The notes: generated by a model from the sequence alone, not told the origin. Positions 1 to 10,098 are shown, counted from the first letter of the stretch. The stretch: 64,000 bases of DNA from Pedobacter cryoconitis (GCA_019352875.1 JAAAFW010000003.1:62001-126000), one strand, 5' to 3'. Numbers and translations: made by a program.

Positions 1-471
1 GGTAACTGTGATATCGTTCGTGCTGAACATTTCAAAACGATGAAAGACAAAACTATCGTTTGTAACATCGGTCACTTTGATAACGAAATCGACGTAGCGT
101 GGTTAAATACGAACTATGGCGATACAAAAGTAGAGATCAAACCACAGGTAGATAAATATACTATAGATGGTAAAGATGTGATTTTACTGGCTGAAGGCCG
201 CCTGGTTAACTTAGGTTGCGCAACAGGTCATCCAAGCTTTGTAATGTCAGCATCATTCACTAACCAAACTCTGGCACAACTGGAGTTATGGATGAATCCT
301 GGAAAATATGAGAACAAGGTTTATGTTCTTCCAAAAAGCCTGGACGAAAAAGTTGCCCGTCTGCACCTGGCTAAAATCGGTGTGGAACTAGATGTTCTTG
401 ATCAGCATCAGGCCGATTATATCGGTGTAACTGTTGACGGTCCGTTTAAAGCTGAAGCATACAGATACTAA
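1..471 (+). CDS. ahcY: Adenosylhomocysteinase, C-terminal part (5' end outside window)
   Basis: This is the C-terminal 156 residues of S-adenosyl-L-homocysteine hydrolase, the cytosolic NAD-dependent enzyme that splits SAH into adenosine and homocysteine and so relieves product inhibition of methyltransferases. The frame is open from base 1, so the gene starts upstream of the window. The segment reads through GN-DIV--EHF--MKD and then [13 protein letters not shown], the strongly conserved NAD-domain end, followed by [21 protein letters not shown] and the C-terminal tail ending KAEAYRY, which reaches over to the neighbouring subunit's NAD site in this family. The C-terminus looks complete. A strong hairpin terminator follows 20 bases after the stop. 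Confidence 0.97.
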   Translation, partial: GNCDIVRAEHFKTMKDKTIVCNIGHFDNEIDVAWLNTNYGDTKVEIKPQVDKYTIDGKDVILLAEGRLVNLGCATGHPSFVMSASFTNQTLAQLELWMNPGKYENKVYVLPKSLDEKVARLHLAKIGVELDVLDQHQADYIGVTVDGPFKAEAYRY

Positions 472-490
472 TCTGCTCAGACAAGGATTA

Positions 491-542
491 CAGACTATAA
501 AAAAAGGACGCAGTTCACACTGCGTCCTTTTTTTATAGTCTG
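491..542 (+). terminator. Strong terminator hairpin after ahcY
   Basis: A perfect 23-bp inverted repeat (491-513 and 520-542) with a 6-base loop. The lower stem contains seven A facing seven T, so it can act as a rho-independent terminator in either direction. It lies 20 bases after the ahcY stop. Confidence 0.85.
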
Positions 543-899
543 TTTTTATAGATTAACTTTCAAAATCGATCAGGCAGAATATTTTTACCTGACCGATTTT
601 GTTTGATAAAGGATTTTGTTTTCGATTTCAAATCAGCTAATGCCTTCTACCTTAGAAAGATTAACCAAAGGTTAATAGAGTCATGTGTTGGTTTTGTCAA
701 CATTTCATGCACACTTTCTTCGTTGTTTGTTCGGACTTCCTTCGTACTTCCTTCAATCGGAATTGAAGGAAGTACGAAGGAACAATGGAGGTAAACGGAA
801 CAAGATCCGGGACAATGACGAAACACACCCTATCGTATGGCGATAATTACAAATTTCACCTGTTTACAATAATATTATACCCATTCCTGAATTATGAAT
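543..899. other. Gap between ahcY and pdxJ without a convincing gene
   Basis: This stretch holds a second hairpin (arms 562-574 and 588-600, one mismatch, 13-base loop) and a perfect long inverted repeat at 737-782. A 63-codon open frame at 603-794 crosses the inverted repeat, has no ribosome-binding context and resembles nothing I know, so I treat it as non-coding. The pdxJ promoter candidate begins at 900. Confidence 0.6.
737..782. repeat. Perfect 21-bp inverted repeat with 4-base loop
   Basis: Arms 737-757 and 762-782 are exact reverse complements around the loop CGGA. Each arm itself contains a doubled ACTTCCTTC-like unit, so the element is a nested repeat. No T-run follows, so it is not a simple terminator. 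It lies about 130 bases upstream of pdxJ. Role unknown: mobile palindromic repeat, RNA stability element or protein site. Confidence 0.8.
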
Positions 900-907
900 T
901 ATCTTTG
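900..907 (+). promoter_or_regulatory. Candidate Bacteroidota -7 promoter element of pdxJ
   Basis: TATCTTTG matches the Bacteroidota housekeeping -7 consensus TAnnTTTG exactly. I see no clear TTTG at the -33 position. The box ends only 3 bases before the pdxJ ATG, so transcription from it would give an almost leaderless message. Confidence 0.45.
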
Positions 908-910
908 TCT

Positions 911-1630
911 ATGGCAAAACTATCCGTTAACATCAATAAAATAGCCACCTTACGTAATAGCAGAGGGGGAAATAATCCAGACCTGATTAAGGTTGCCCTG
1001 GATTGTGAGAGATTTGGAGCAGAGGGAATTACCGTACACCCAAGACCAGACGAGAGACATATCCGCTACCAGGATGTGTTTGATTTAAAATCAGTTATAT
1101 CAACAGAACTAAATATAGAAGGTAATTGCAGAGAGCAGAAATTTATAGATCTGGTTCTGGCAAATTCACCTGCACAAGTTACACTGGTACCGGACGCGGA
1201 GGGGCAGATAACCTCTAATCATGGTTGGGACACTGTAAAGCATCAGACTTATCTGAAGGAAATGGTTAGCCTTTTTCAGGGAGCTGGAATACGCGTATCC
1301 ATTTTTGTAGACCCGGTAAGGGACATGATTGAAGCAGCGCAGCAAACCGGTACAGACCGTATCGAATTATATACTGAAGCATATGCGGCTAATTATAAAA
1401 GCGACAAAGTTAAGGCAATCGCTCCTTATATTCAGGCAGCACATACGGCTAATAAATTAGGTCTGGGTATTAATGCCGGCCATGACCTGGATCTGGAAAA
1501 CTTAAACTATTTCGCATCCAGCATTCCTAACCTGCTGGAAGTTTCCATCGGCCATGCCCTGATCAGTGATGCTTTGTACCTTGGTCTGGAAAACACAATT
1601 CAATTGTACACCAGACAATTATCTGCATAA
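911..1630 (+). CDS. pdxJ: Pyridoxine 5'-phosphate synthase
   Basis: PdxJ condenses 3-amino-2-oxopropyl phosphate with 1-deoxyxylulose 5-phosphate to give pyridoxine 5'-phosphate, the last ring-forming step of the DXP-dependent vitamin B6 route in the cytosol. The frame is open further upstream (from 785), but the ATG at 911 gives [20 protein letters not shown], the standard PdxJ N-terminus, and a 239-residue protein of normal length. Visible family landmarks are the [11 protein letters not shown] segment near residue 45, EGNC near 75, [18 protein letters not shown] near 100, and the glycine-rich [12 protein letters not shown] near 195. The product cofactor, PLP, is used by GcvP encoded just downstream, although the two genes appear to have separate promoters. 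Confidence 0.95.
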   Translation: MAKLSVNINKIATLRNSRGGNNPDLIKVALDCERFGAEGITVHPRPDERHIRYQDVFDLKSVISTELNIEGNCREQKFIDLVLANSPAQVTLVPDAEGQITSNHGWDTVKHQTYLKEMVSLFQGAGIRVSIFVDPVRDMIEAAQQTGTDRIELYTEAYAANYKSDKVKAIAPYIQAAHTANKLGLGINAGHDLDLENLNYFASSIPNLLEVSIGHALISDALYLGLENTIQLYTRQLSA

Positions 1631-1671
1631 ACCAAAGCGGCTTATACATTAGAAAAAAGCTAGAAAATTAG

Positions 1672-1679
1672 TACCTTTG
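1672..1679 (+). promoter_or_regulatory. Candidate -7 promoter element of gcvP
   Basis: TACCTTTG is an exact TAnnTTTG match 22 bases before the gcvP ATG at 1702, leaving a leader of roughly 15 bases. It lies in the 71-base pdxJ-gcvP gap, so gcvP probably has its own promoter. Confidence 0.5.
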
Positions 1680-1701
1680 CGCAAATTTATTGCTACACCC
1701 C

Positions 1702-4587
1702 ATGAGCTTAAACATTCATTACAAAGAAGACTTCAAAGACCGTCATATTGCCCCTGACCTGGCAGATACTGACGCCATGTTAAGTACCCTTGGTCTGGGT
1801 TCTGTAGATGAACTGATTGATCAAACAGTTCCGGCAAAAATCAGATTAAAAAAACCTTTAAATCTGCCAGCGGCCAAATCTGAAAAAGATTATCTGTCCA
1901 GTCTGAAACAAGCCGCTTCACTGAATAAGGTTTTCAAATCTTATATCGGACAAGGCTATTATGATACCATTACCCCGGGAGTAATTCTGAGAAATGTAAT
2001 GGAAAATCCAGGATGGTATACACAATACACACCATACCAGGCAGAGGTAGCTCAGGGACGTCTGCAAGCATTGTTGAATTTCCAGACTATGGTCATTGAC
2101 CTGACGGGAATGGAGATCGCGAATGCGTCGCTTTTAGATGAAGGAACAGCAGCTGCAGAAGCTATGTTTATGCAGTTCAGTCTGCGTAAAAATCAGGATG
2201 CAAGAAAATTTTTTGTATCTGAGCTGATCTTCCCACAAACACTGGACATTCTTAAAACCCGTGCTAATCCATTTGGAATTGAACTGGTTACCGGCGATCA
2301 CAGAACATTTACCCCAACTGCTGATTATTTTGGTGCAATTGTGCAGTATCCTGCAGGAAATGGTGAGGTATTTGATTACACGGCATTTGCTACCCAGGCT
2401 CATGATGCTCAGGTAAAATTAACAGTAATTGCAGATTTACTAAGCTTAACCTTATTAACTCCTCCGGGAGAATGGGGAGCAGATATCGTAGTTGGTACAA
2501 CACAAAGATTTGGTGTATCGATAGGCTTCGGTGGGCCTCATGCAGCATTTTTTGCAACAAAAGAAGAATATAAACGCTCTATTCCGGGAAGGATCATCGG
2601 TGTAACTATAGACAGTGCAAATAACTATGCATTGCGTATGGCTTTACAAACACGTGAACAACATATCCGCAGAGATAAAGCAACATCAAATATCTGTACC
2701 GCTCAGGCTTTACTGGCTATTATGGCTGGTTTCTATGCAGTATATCATGGTCCGAAAGAATTAAAACTAATTGCAGAAAGAACACATGGTCTGGCAGTAG
2801 CGTTATCGGATTCTTTGGAAAAAATTGGTTATTCGCAATTGAATAAAGTATACTTTGATACTATCCAGGTTGAACTGGGTGACCTGAAAGACTCTATTCA
2901 TAAAGAATGTATCGACAACGAGATCAATTTATATTATAAAGGCACAGTAGCTTATATCTCCCTGGATGAAACAACATCACTGGAAGACATTAAATTACTG
3001 AACAAAATATTTTCGAAAGTAAAAGGCATCGCTGCAGACAGTGTAGAATTAGCTTCCGAAGAGCATATTGAAACGGTTATTCCTGCTGCATTACAGCGTC
3101 AGTCAGCATACCTGACTCACCCGGTATTTAACTCACATCATTCAGAACATGAAATGTTGCGTTATATTAAGTCACTGGAGGCAAAAGATCTTTCACTATG
3201 CCATTCAATGATCGCATTGGGTTCATGTACGATGAAACTGAATGCAACTACAGAAATGATTCCGGTTACCTGGGCAGAATTCTCTAAAATTCACCCATTT
3301 GCTCCGGCAGATCAGGTAGCAGGTTATTACACCGTATTCAATGAACTTGACAGATGGTTAAGTGAAATCACAGGATTTGCTGCAATGAGCTTACAACCTA
3401 ATTCAGGAGCTCAGGGCGAATATGCAGGTTTAATGGTCATTCGTGCTTATCATCAGGACCGCGGTGACTTCCAGCGTAATATTGCTCTTATACCTTCTTC
3501 TGCACACGGTACAAACCCTGCATCTGCAGCCATGGCCGGTATGAAGATCGTAATTGTTAAATGCGACGCTCAGGGTAATATCGACGTAGAAGACCTGAAA
3601 GCTAAAGCAGAACAACATAAAGATAACCTTTCCTGCTTCATGGTTACTTACCCGTCTACACATGGTGTATTTGAGGAAAGTATTGTAGAGATTTGCGAAG
3701 TTATCCATGCAAATGGTGGTCAGGTTTATATGGATGGTGCGAATATGAATGCACAGGTTGGATTAACCAGCCCTGCTAATATTGGTGCCGATGTATGCCA
3801 TTTAAACCTGCACAAAACTTTCTGTATTCCACACGGTGGCGGTGGTCCTGGTATGGGTCCAATTGGTGTGGCAGCACACCTGGTTAAATATCTTCCGGGA
3901 CATGCTGTAGTAGATATTAACAAAGGAAAATCTATCCCTGCTGTGTCTTCTGCTCCATGGGGCTCTGCATCTATCCTGATCATCTCACATGCGTATATCG
4001 CAATGATGGGGGGAGAAGGTTTGAAAGAAGCTACCCGTTATGCTATTTTGAATGCAAATTATATTAAAGCACGTTTAGAGCAGCACTACCCTGTCCTGTA
4101 TTCTGGAAGTAATGGCCGTTGTGGTCATGAAATGATCCTGGATTGCCGTGAATTTAAAAATTACGGTATAGAAGTAGTTGATATCGCAAAACGCCTTATG
4201 GATTATGGTTTCCACGCACCAACAGTTTCATTCCCTGTAGCTGGAACCTTAATGGTTGAGCCAACCGAAAGTGAGCCAAAACATGAGCTTGACCGTTTCT
4301 GCGATGCGATGATTGCGATCAGAAATGAAATTAGTGCTATTGAGCAAGGAAAGCTGGACCGTTTAGATAATCCGCTGAAAAATGCACCACATACAGCTGC
4401 AGTAGTAACAGGTGACGAATGGTCACATGGATACAGCAGACAGGTTGCAGCATTCCCGCTTCCTTATGTTGCAGCACACAAATTCTGGCCGTCAGTAGGT
4501 CGTGTAAACGACTCTTTCGGAGACAGATCACTGGTTTGTGCATGTCCTCCGATTGAAAGTTATATGGAAGAAGACGCAGCCATATAA
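1702..4587 (+). CDS. gcvP: Glycine dehydrogenase (decarboxylating), P protein
   Basis: The P protein decarboxylates glycine with PLP and passes the aminomethyl group to the lipoyl arm of GcvH, the first step of the glycine cleavage system. At 961 residues it is the long form, with the N-terminal and C-terminal halves that some bacteria encode separately as GcvPA and GcvPB fused. The PLP lysine is K705 in the LNLHKTF motif, followed by the glycine-rich segment [15 protein letters not shown] chose the ATG at 1702 ([18 protein letters not shown]) over an upstream TTG at 1690 because it matches the family start and fits the candidate promoter. gcvT and gcvH are not in the window. A terminator follows directly. 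Confidence 0.97.
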   Translation: MSLNIHYKEDFKDRHIAPDLADTDAMLSTLGLGSVDELIDQTVPAKIRLKKPLNLPAAKSEKDYLSSLKQAASLNKVFKSYIGQGYYDTITPGVILRNVMENPGWYTQYTPYQAEVAQGRLQALLNFQTMVIDLTGMEIANASLLDEGTAAAEAMFMQFSLRKNQDARKFFVSELIFPQTLDILKTRANPFGIELVTGDHRTFTPTADYFGAIVQYPAGNGEVFDYTAFATQAHDAQVKLTVIADLLSLTLLTPPGEWGADIVVGTTQRFGVSIGFGGPHAAFFATKEEYKRSIPGRIIGVTIDSANNYALRMALQTREQHIRRDKATSNICTAQALLAIMAGFYAVYHGPKELKLIAERTHGLAVALSDSLEKIGYSQLNKVYFDTIQVELGDLKDSIHKECIDNEINLYYKGTVAYISLDETTSLEDIKLLNKIFSKVKGIAADSVELASEEHIETVIPAALQRQSAYLTHPVFNSHHSEHEMLRYIKSLEAKDLSLCHSMIALGSCTMKLNATTEMIPVTWAEFSKIHPFAPADQVAGYYTVFNELDRWLSEITGFAAMSLQPNSGAQGEYAGLMVIRAYHQDRGDFQRNIALIPSSAHGTNPASAAMAGMKIVIVKCDAQGNIDVEDLKAKAEQHKDNLSCFMVTYPSTHGVFEESIVEICEVIHANGGQVYMDGANMNAQVGLTSPANIGADVCHLNLHKTFCIPHGGGGPGMGPIGVAAHLVKYLPGHAVVDINKGKSIPAVSSAPWGSASILIISHAYIAMMGGEGLKEATRYAILNANYIKARLEQHYPVLYSGSNGRCGHEMILDCREFKNYGIEVVDIAKRLMDYGFHAPTVSFPVAGTLMVEPTESEPKHELDRFCDAMIAIRNEISAIEQGKLDRLDNPLKNAPHTAAVVTGDEWSHGYSRQVAAFPLPYVAAHKFWPSVGRVNDSFGDRSLVCACPPIESYMEEDAAI

Positions 4588-4603
4588 TAGCTATATTTCA
4601 AAC

Positions 4604-4639
4604 AAAAAAAAGACCACTTAAATAAGTGGTCTTTTTTTT
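4604..4639 (+). terminator. Terminator after gcvP
   Basis: The stem AGACCACT/AGTGGTCT is flanked by seven A on the left and eight T on the right, 17 bases after the gcvP stop. This is the classic rho-independent form. Confidence 0.9.
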
Positions 4640-4724
4640 GCCTGTCAATGTGGTAATGAATATTGAATTAACATTCTATTATATATCTTTATTATAAACC
4701 ATAATTATTAAAATCTGCAAATTG

Positions 4725-5120
4725 ATGAGTACACCAATTAATTTACTGGTCATTGACGATGACGATATCAACATTTTCATTATTAAGAAAATTGTAGAAA
4801 AGACAGGCTATGACGCAAAAATGGTGGCAAAAACAAATGGTCAGCTGGCAATAGATTATCTAAAAGATCTGCAGCAAAAAAACATGTCATTACCTGACCT
4901 GATCCTTATCGATATTAACATGCCGGTTTTAAATGGTTGGGAATTTCTGGAGGTTTATGAAAAACTCGGCATTTTACAAGATTCCGATATGTATATGCTT
5001 TCATCTTCGGTTTATGAAAATGATATCGAAAAAGCAAAAACCTATAAAACAGTAAAAGGGTTTATTTCTAAACCCCTTTCTATCGAACGTCTCGTGGAAC
5101 TATTTGAAGGAAAAGTATAA
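4725..5120 (+). CDS. Single-domain response regulator (REC only)
   Basis: A stand-alone receiver domain of 131 residues with no output domain. The acidic cluster DDDD is at residues 11-14, the phospho-acceptor is D63 in LILIDINMPVLNG, the signalling serines are in MLSSSV, and the conserved lysine is in FISKPLS. Such proteins act by protein contact or phosphotransfer, as CheY or Spo0F do, and many Bacteroidota have several orphans of this kind. I took the ATG at 4725 rather than the TTG just before it. No kinase is adjacent: the nearest is at 10.1 kb, downstream of recJ-lptB-GH3, and the partner cannot be told. The gene is convergent with the hydrolase at 5129, with 8 bases between the stops. 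Confidence 0.85.
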   Translation: MSTPINLLVIDDDDINIFIIKKIVEKTGYDAKMVAKTNGQLAIDYLKDLQQKNMSLPDLILIDINMPVLNGWEFLEVYEKLGILQDSDMYMLSSSVYENDIEKAKTYKTVKGFISKPLSIERLVELFEGKV

Positions 5121-5128
5121 AACCCTTA

Positions 5129-5896
5129 TTAAACGATCTTAAAGTGACCATCTTCGTTCTGCTCTACAAAGGAAGATGTTTTGCTCTTACCATGGTAAAA
5201 AAGGCACAACCAGTTATTTTCTGCCGCTGACTTTCCAAATTCTTCCCGAAGCTCCATAGATCTGCGCCCGTCATAGTCATATTTAGCGATAAACTTTTTA
5301 ACCAGTTCCTCCGGTTCAGGCAATACATCACCACCGAAAAACACTTTATCCTGACCATCATCGAAAAACCAGGCCTGATGAAAAGGTGTATGCCCCCCAG
5401 TTAGAATGTAACTGATCTCAGGGGTTAGATCACCGCTGTCTTCAACAAATTGTATTTGCGCATTCCGCTGTACAAAATCAAAAATATCAGTTCTGTATGA
5501 GGATGAGGTCTTGGAAAATGCAGACTCCCACTCTCCCCTGTTAATTACATAAGTAGCATTAGGAAAACTCAGTTCCATACCAGCGGGTGTACGGTGCACC
5601 ATTCCCCCTGAATGATCAAAATGCAAGTGGGACATCAGCACATAGTCAACATCCTGAGGGTCAAAACCTGCTTTCTTTATATTCTCGTGCAGGATCATTC
5701 GACCTTCATCATTACTGTAGCCAAGGCCGGTATCAAGCAATAATAAATGGGAACCCAGCTTAATCAAAAATGGCTGAACATGGATAAAAAGAGAACCTGG
5801 CCGGTCTTTAGCCTGGTCGGTTTGCGGATCAAAAGGAATAAACTTCTTATCTGCTGCAACGGAATAAGAACCTTCAAATAATGTAAAAACTTGCAC
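5129..5896 (-). CDS. Metallo-beta-lactamase-fold hydrolase
   Basis: A 255-residue cytosolic-looking protein without signal peptide. The zinc motif HLHFDH is at residues 90-95 (H90, H92, D94, H95), with further candidate ligands in GGHTPFH and FGGDVLP. Overall it resembles the family of N-acyl-homoserine lactonase-like and beta-lactamase-like hydrolases, in which substrate cannot be predicted from the motifs. It is a single gene, divergent from recJ across a 181-base gap and convergent with the receiver protein. I would not assign quorum quenching from this sequence alone. Confidence 0.8.
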   Translation of the reverse strand: MQVFTLFEGSYSVAADKKFIPFDPQTDQAKDRPGSLFIHVQPFLIKLGSHLLLLDTGLGYSNDEGRMILHENIKKAGFDPQDVDYVLMSHLHFDHSGGMVHRTPAGMELSFPNATYVINRGEWESAFSKTSSSYRTDIFDFVQRNAQIQFVEDSGDLTPEISYILTGGHTPFHQAWFFDDGQDKVFFGGDVLPEPEELVKKFIAKYDYDGRRSMELREEFGKSAAENNWLCLFYHGKSKTSSFVEQNEDGHFKIV

Positions 5897-6077
5897 GGGC
5901 TTAGGTATTAGTCAAAAGAATATTTTATGATATATTTACAAATTGATCACAAAGATAGGGAACCTGTTTAAATGAAAAGGACAGAATACCTGATCAGCCG
6001 GATAATAAGACACGCACCCTGTCTCAGGCAGCAGATCTTGCACAGCCATGACAGAGCTAGTATAAATATAATTAAAC

Positions 6078-7784
6078 ATGGATAAAAAATGGGTGCAGGC
6101 CAAACCTGATGAGCTATCAATCAGTACAAAGCTTGCCCGGGAACTTAATATAGACCTCGCCCTTGCCGAAATTCTGGTAGCGCGGGATATACATACATTT
6201 CAGCAGGCAAAAGACTTTTTCCGTCCCGACCTGAACACCTTGCACGATCCATTTTTAATGAAAGATATGGACCTTGCTATAAGCAGAATCGAAAAAGCAT
6301 TCCTTAGCGGAGAGAAGCTAATGATATATGGAGATTACGATGTAGACGGAACAACTTCAGTCGCTTTGGCTTTTAGCTTTTTCAGGCAATTTTATTCCCA
6401 AATGGAGTATTATATTCCCGACCGCCACAAGGAAGGGTATGGCATTTCCACGGCCGGAATAGATTATGCAAAAAAAAATGGAATCACGCTTATTATTGCA
6501 CTGGATTGTGGAATTAAAGCCAACGATAAAGTTCAATATGCACGTAGTCTGGACATAGATTTTATTATCTGTGATCACCACTTGCCGGGAGACGAAATAC
6601 CGAATGCAGCTGCCGTACTCGACCCGAAAAGAAAAGACTGCCCCTATCCTTTCAAGGAACTTGCGGGCTGTGGAATAGGTTTCAAACTGGCACAGGCATG
6701 GTGTATTAAAAATAATCTGGATGCCGCCCTTTACCTCAAGTATCTGGATCTTGTTATGGTTTCTATTGCAGCAGATATCGTACCCGTTACAGGAGAAAAC
6801 AGGATATTGGCATTTCACGGACTCATTCGGCTTAATACCAACCCGTGCATAGGTTTGAAAGCATTAATGGACAGTTGTGGTAAAAATAAAGATTTTACAT
6901 TAACTGATGTTGTCTTTACACTAGCTCCGCGTATTAATGCAGCAGGCAGGATGGATCATGCAAACCAGGCAGTGAAAATGCTTTTATGTGATGACGAGGG
7001 ATTCGCAAGAACCCAAAGTGATTTTATTAATCAGCAGAATTCTGACCGTAAAACTTCCGATCAGCAAATGACTGCAGAAGCATTAGCTATGATTGACGAG
7101 TCTGCATTTTTGATAAGCAAAAAGACAACAGTAGTTTACAACGAGAGCTGGAATAAAGGTGTCATAGGTATTGTTGCTTCAAGACTTACAGAGAAGTATT
7201 ACAGACCTACTATTGTTCTGACGCTCTCCAATGGTTTTCTTACTGGTTCGGCCAGATCCGTTCCCGGTTATGATCTGTACGAAGCGCTGTTAAGTTGTGC
7301 AGACTTACTGGAACAGTTCGGCGGGCATAAATTTGCCGCTGGATTAACAATAAAACCGGAAAACATTCATGAATTCGCAGAACGATTTGAAAATTATGTC
7401 ACTGCAACCATTACCCAGGACATGCTTTCTCCGGAAATTCAAATAGATGCAGCCATTGAATTATCCAGAATCGATGGTAAATTTCAGCGTGTACTTGCAC
7501 AAATGGCCCCTTTCGGACCACTGAATCCCGCGCCGGTATTCCATAGTGAAGAAGTGTTTATTGTCGGAAAACCATACGTTGTGGGAACAAAACATCTGAA
7601 ATTGAGTATTAAACAACAAAATTCAGCTATTTTTGAGAGCATTGGGTTTGGCCTGGCGGAATGGGAGCCCCTTTTACAGCAAGGCAGGCCGTTTTCAATT
7701 TGTTATACGATAGAAGAAAACGTCTGGAAAGATCAGAAACGTTTGCAACTGAATATTAAAGGAATAAGACTTTTACAAGCATAA
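6078..7784 (+). CDS. recJ: Single-stranded-DNA-specific exonuclease RecJ
   Basis: RecJ degrades single-stranded DNA 5' to 3' and acts in recombination and mismatch and base-excision repair. Order of domains in the 568-residue protein: DHH domain with DYDVDGT (D86, D88, D90), DCG (D142) and DHH (166-168) forming the two-metal site; DHHA1 domain with GGHKFAAG near residue 417; and a C-terminal OB-type domain ending QLNIKGIRLLQA. All key residues are present and length is normal. It starts a co-oriented run: lptB begins 5 bases after its stop, so the two are almost certainly one transcript. Confidence 0.96.
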   Translation: MDKKWVQAKPDELSISTKLARELNIDLALAEILVARDIHTFQQAKDFFRPDLNTLHDPFLMKDMDLAISRIEKAFLSGEKLMIYGDYDVDGTTSVALAFSFFRQFYSQMEYYIPDRHKEGYGISTAGIDYAKKNGITLIIALDCGIKANDKVQYARSLDIDFIICDHHLPGDEIPNAAAVLDPKRKDCPYPFKELAGCGIGFKLAQAWCIKNNLDAALYLKYLDLVMVSIAADIVPVTGENRILAFHGLIRLNTNPCIGLKALMDSCGKNKDFTLTDVVFTLAPRINAAGRMDHANQAVKMLLCDDEGFARTQSDFINQQNSDRKTSDQQMTAEALAMIDESAFLISKKTTVVYNESWNKGVIGIVASRLTEKYYRPTIVLTLSNGFLTGSARSVPGYDLYEALLSCADLLEQFGGHKFAAGLTIKPENIHEFAERFENYVTATITQDMLSPEIQIDAAIELSRIDGKFQRVLAQMAPFGPLNPAPVFHSEEVFIVGKPYVVGTKHLKLSIKQQNSAIFESIGFGLAEWEPLLQQGRPFSICYTIEENVWKDQKRLQLNIKGIRLLQA

Positions 7785-7789
7785 TATAG

Positions 7790-8524
7790 ATGAATCTTAG
7801 AGCGGAGAATCTGATTAAAAAGTACAAACAACGAACTGTTGTGAACGATGTTTCGTTCAATGTAAGTCAGGGAGAGATTGTTGGTTTACTAGGCCCTAAT
7901 GGTGCTGGGAAAACTACTTCATTCTATATGATAGTAGGACTCATCAAACCAAATGAAGGAACAATTTTTCTTGATGATGAAGATATAACGAGCGACGCCA
8001 TGTACCGCAGGGCACAAAAAGGTATTGGTTATCTTGCACAGGAAGCCTCTGTTTTCAGAAAGCTTTCAGTTGAGGACAATATTATGGCTATCCTGGAAAT
8101 GACAGATATGGATCGTGTACAACGCCAGGAGAAACTCGAAGAGCTGATCGATGAGTTCAGCCTTCATAAAGTACGCCGGAATCGCGGAGACCTTTTATCA
8201 GGTGGAGAACGCCGGCGGACTGAAATTGCCAGAGCACTGGCAGCGAGTCCGAATTTCATCTTACTGGATGAACCATTTGCCGGGGTCGATCCGATCGCTG
8301 TGGAAGAAATCCAGACTATAGTCGCAAAATTAAAAAACAAAAATATCGGTATCCTCATTACAGACCATAATGTGCAGGAAACATTGTCAATTACAGACCG
8401 TGCCTACCTGTTATTTGAAGGTAAAATATTAGAATCCGGAACACCTGAAGTACTTGCCGCAAATGAAATGGTCAGAAAAGTATACCTGGGTTCGAACTTC
8501 GTACTCCGCAGTAAAAATCTTTAA
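7790..8524 (+). CDS. lptB: LPS export ABC transporter ATPase LptB
   Basis: LptB is the cytoplasmic ATPase that powers LptFG extraction of lipopolysaccharide from the inner membrane and its transport along the Lpt bridge. The 244-residue protein has Walker [10 protein letters not shown] (35-43, K41), the ABC signature LSGGERRR, Walker [14 protein letters not shown] and the switch histidine in [17 protein letters not shown] is characteristic of the LptB branch rather than LivG/F. It lies 5 bases after recJ and 16 bases before the GH3-family gene. The other lpt genes are not in the window. Confidence 0.93.
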   Translation: MNLRAENLIKKYKQRTVVNDVSFNVSQGEIVGLLGPNGAGKTTSFYMIVGLIKPNEGTIFLDDEDITSDAMYRRAQKGIGYLAQEASVFRKLSVEDNIMAILEMTDMDRVQRQEKLEELIDEFSLHKVRRNRGDLLSGGERRRTEIARALAASPNFILLDEPFAGVDPIAVEEIQTIVAKLKNKNIGILITDHNVQETLSITDRAYLLFEGKILESGTPEVLAANEMVRKVYLGSNFVLRSKNL

Positions 8525-8540
8525 TTTTTAACCAAGCAAA

Positions 8541-10055
8541 ATGGCGATTGTAAATTCAATTTTTACCTGGTATATGAAAAAGCGCGTTCATCAGATAGAG
8601 CTTTTCATGAAATATCCGGTAGACGTACAGGACGAATGGTTTCACCAGCTCGTTTCCAGTGCAGAGAATACCGAATGGGGTAAAAAATATGACTACCGTT
8701 CGATAGAAAATCCCGATCAGTTTAAAGAAAGGGTTCCACTGCAGAATTATGACACACTGAAGCCATATATTGAAAGAATGTTAAAAGGAGAACAGAATCT
8801 GCTGTGGCCTTCGGACATCCGCTGGTTTGCTAAATCTTCAGGAACAACGAGCGACCGCAGCAAGTTCATTCCCGTATCGACAGAAGCACTGGAAGAATGT
8901 CACTTCAAAGGAGGTAAAGATCTCATTTCAATATTTTGCAACAATAAACCTAATAATCAGATTCTAACCGGTAAAGCACTTGTACTGGGCGGGAGCCACC
9001 AGATTAACCAGCTAAGCGAAGACTCGTTTTATGGTGACCTGTCTGCTGTGTTAATAAAGAACCTGCCTATGTGGGCAGAATATTACCGCACGCCAAATAT
9101 TTCCATCGCACTCATGGATGATTATGAGCAAAAAATGGAGAAAATGGCAGAGGCAACGATTAAAGAAAATGTAACGAATATATCCGGTGTTCCGACCTGG
9201 ACGATTGTCCTCGCAAAAAAGATACTGGAAATTACAGGTAAAAACAATCTACTGGAAGTTTGGCCTAACCTGGAGCTTTACTTTCATGGCGCCGTAAATT
9301 TCAGTCCTTACAGAGATCAGTTCAGGGAATTAATTCCAAGTGACGATATGTATTATCTGGAAACCTATAATGCCTCTGAAGGCTTCTTTGGCATCCAGGA
9401 TCAGGTGCAGTCAGAAGAGATGTTGCTTATGCTGGATTATGGGATTTTTTATGAATTTCTTCCACTGGAACAACTCGAACAGGAAAACCCGATGACTTTA
9501 GGCCTTGATGAAGTAGAACTCTATAAGAACTACGCTATTATCATTTCTACAAATGCCGGATTATGGCGGTATATGATTGGTGATACGGTACAATTTACTT
9601 CGCTCTCCCCTTTCCGGATTAAGATAACAGGCAGAACCAAACATTTTATCAATGCTTTTGGAGAAGAAATAATCATTGATAATGCCGAACAGGCAATCAG
9701 TAAAGCCTGCAGGGAAACAGGTGCTATCTTTAAAGATTATACCGCCTGTCCTATCTATTTTTGCGGCAAGGATGCTGGTGGGCATGAGTGGATTATAGAA
9801 TTTGACCAGCAACCTGATGATTTTGAGAAGTTCATCAATGTACTGGACCAGACTTTGAGGGAGATCAATTCCGATTATGATGCGAAGAGATTTAACAATA
9901 TGGCCTTATGCCGGCCAAAAGTACATAATGCGCCAAAAGAAACGTTCTATAAATGGCTGAAGTCAAAAGGCAAACTAGGCGGACAGCACAAAGTGCCCCG
10001 GCTGGCCAATGACAGAAAGTATGTCGAAGAAATTTTACCCCTCCTGCATCTGTAA
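8541..10055 (+). CDS. GH3-family acyl-acid-amido synthetase-like protein
   Basis: A 504-residue member of the GH3 superfamily, the fold of plant auxin- and jasmonate-conjugating enzymes, which adenylate a carboxylic acid and transfer it to an amino acid or other amine. The phosphate-binding motif SSGTTS is at residues 99-104. Later landmarks are YLETYNASEGFFG (adenylate-binding region) and the WRYMIGDTVQFT hinge with ITGRTKHFINAFGEE leading into the small C-terminal domain. Bacterial GH3 proteins are common in Bacteroidota and their substrates are unknown to me. It is co-oriented with recJ and lptB and followed 43 bases later by a histidine kinase. The domain call is firm and the substrate open. 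Confidence 0.85.
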   Translation: MAIVNSIFTWYMKKRVHQIELFMKYPVDVQDEWFHQLVSSAENTEWGKKYDYRSIENPDQFKERVPLQNYDTLKPYIERMLKGEQNLLWPSDIRWFAKSSGTTSDRSKFIPVSTEALEECHFKGGKDLISIFCNNKPNNQILTGKALVLGGSHQINQLSEDSFYGDLSAVLIKNLPMWAEYYRTPNISIALMDDYEQKMEKMAEATIKENVTNISGVPTWTIVLAKKILEITGKNNLLEVWPNLELYFHGAVNFSPYRDQFRELIPSDDMYYLETYNASEGFFGIQDQVQSEEMLLMLDYGIFYEFLPLEQLEQENPMTLGLDEVELYKNYAIIISTNAGLWRYMIGDTVQFTSLSPFRIKITGRTKHFINAFGEEIIIDNAEQAISKACRETGAIFKDYTACPIYFCGKDAGGHEWIIEFDQQPDDFEKFINVLDQTLREINSDYDAKRFNNMALCRPKVHNAPKETFYKWLKSKGKLGGQHKVPRLANDRKYVEEILPLLHL

Positions 10056-10098
10056 AATATTTAAACCGGAACAGGCAGGCCAATAACAGCAAAGATCT

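Noticed and set aside
603..794. A 63-codon open frame between ahcY and pdxJ
   Set aside because: It runs through the perfect inverted repeat, has no ribosome-binding context and reads as low-quality protein sequence.
1631..1701. Glycine riboswitch ahead of gcvP
   Set aside because: The gap is only 71 bases with a promoter-like box near its end, leaving no room for a glycine aptamer.
3726..3983. Long minus-strand frame inside gcvP
   Set aside because: It is a shadow of the gcvP coding sequence and includes no recognisable domain. The same applies to other antisense frames within well-identified genes.
5129..5896. Quorum-quenching lactonase (AiiA-type) assignment
   Set aside because: Only the general HxHxDH fold motif supports it. 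No specific residues or context point to acyl-homoserine lactones.
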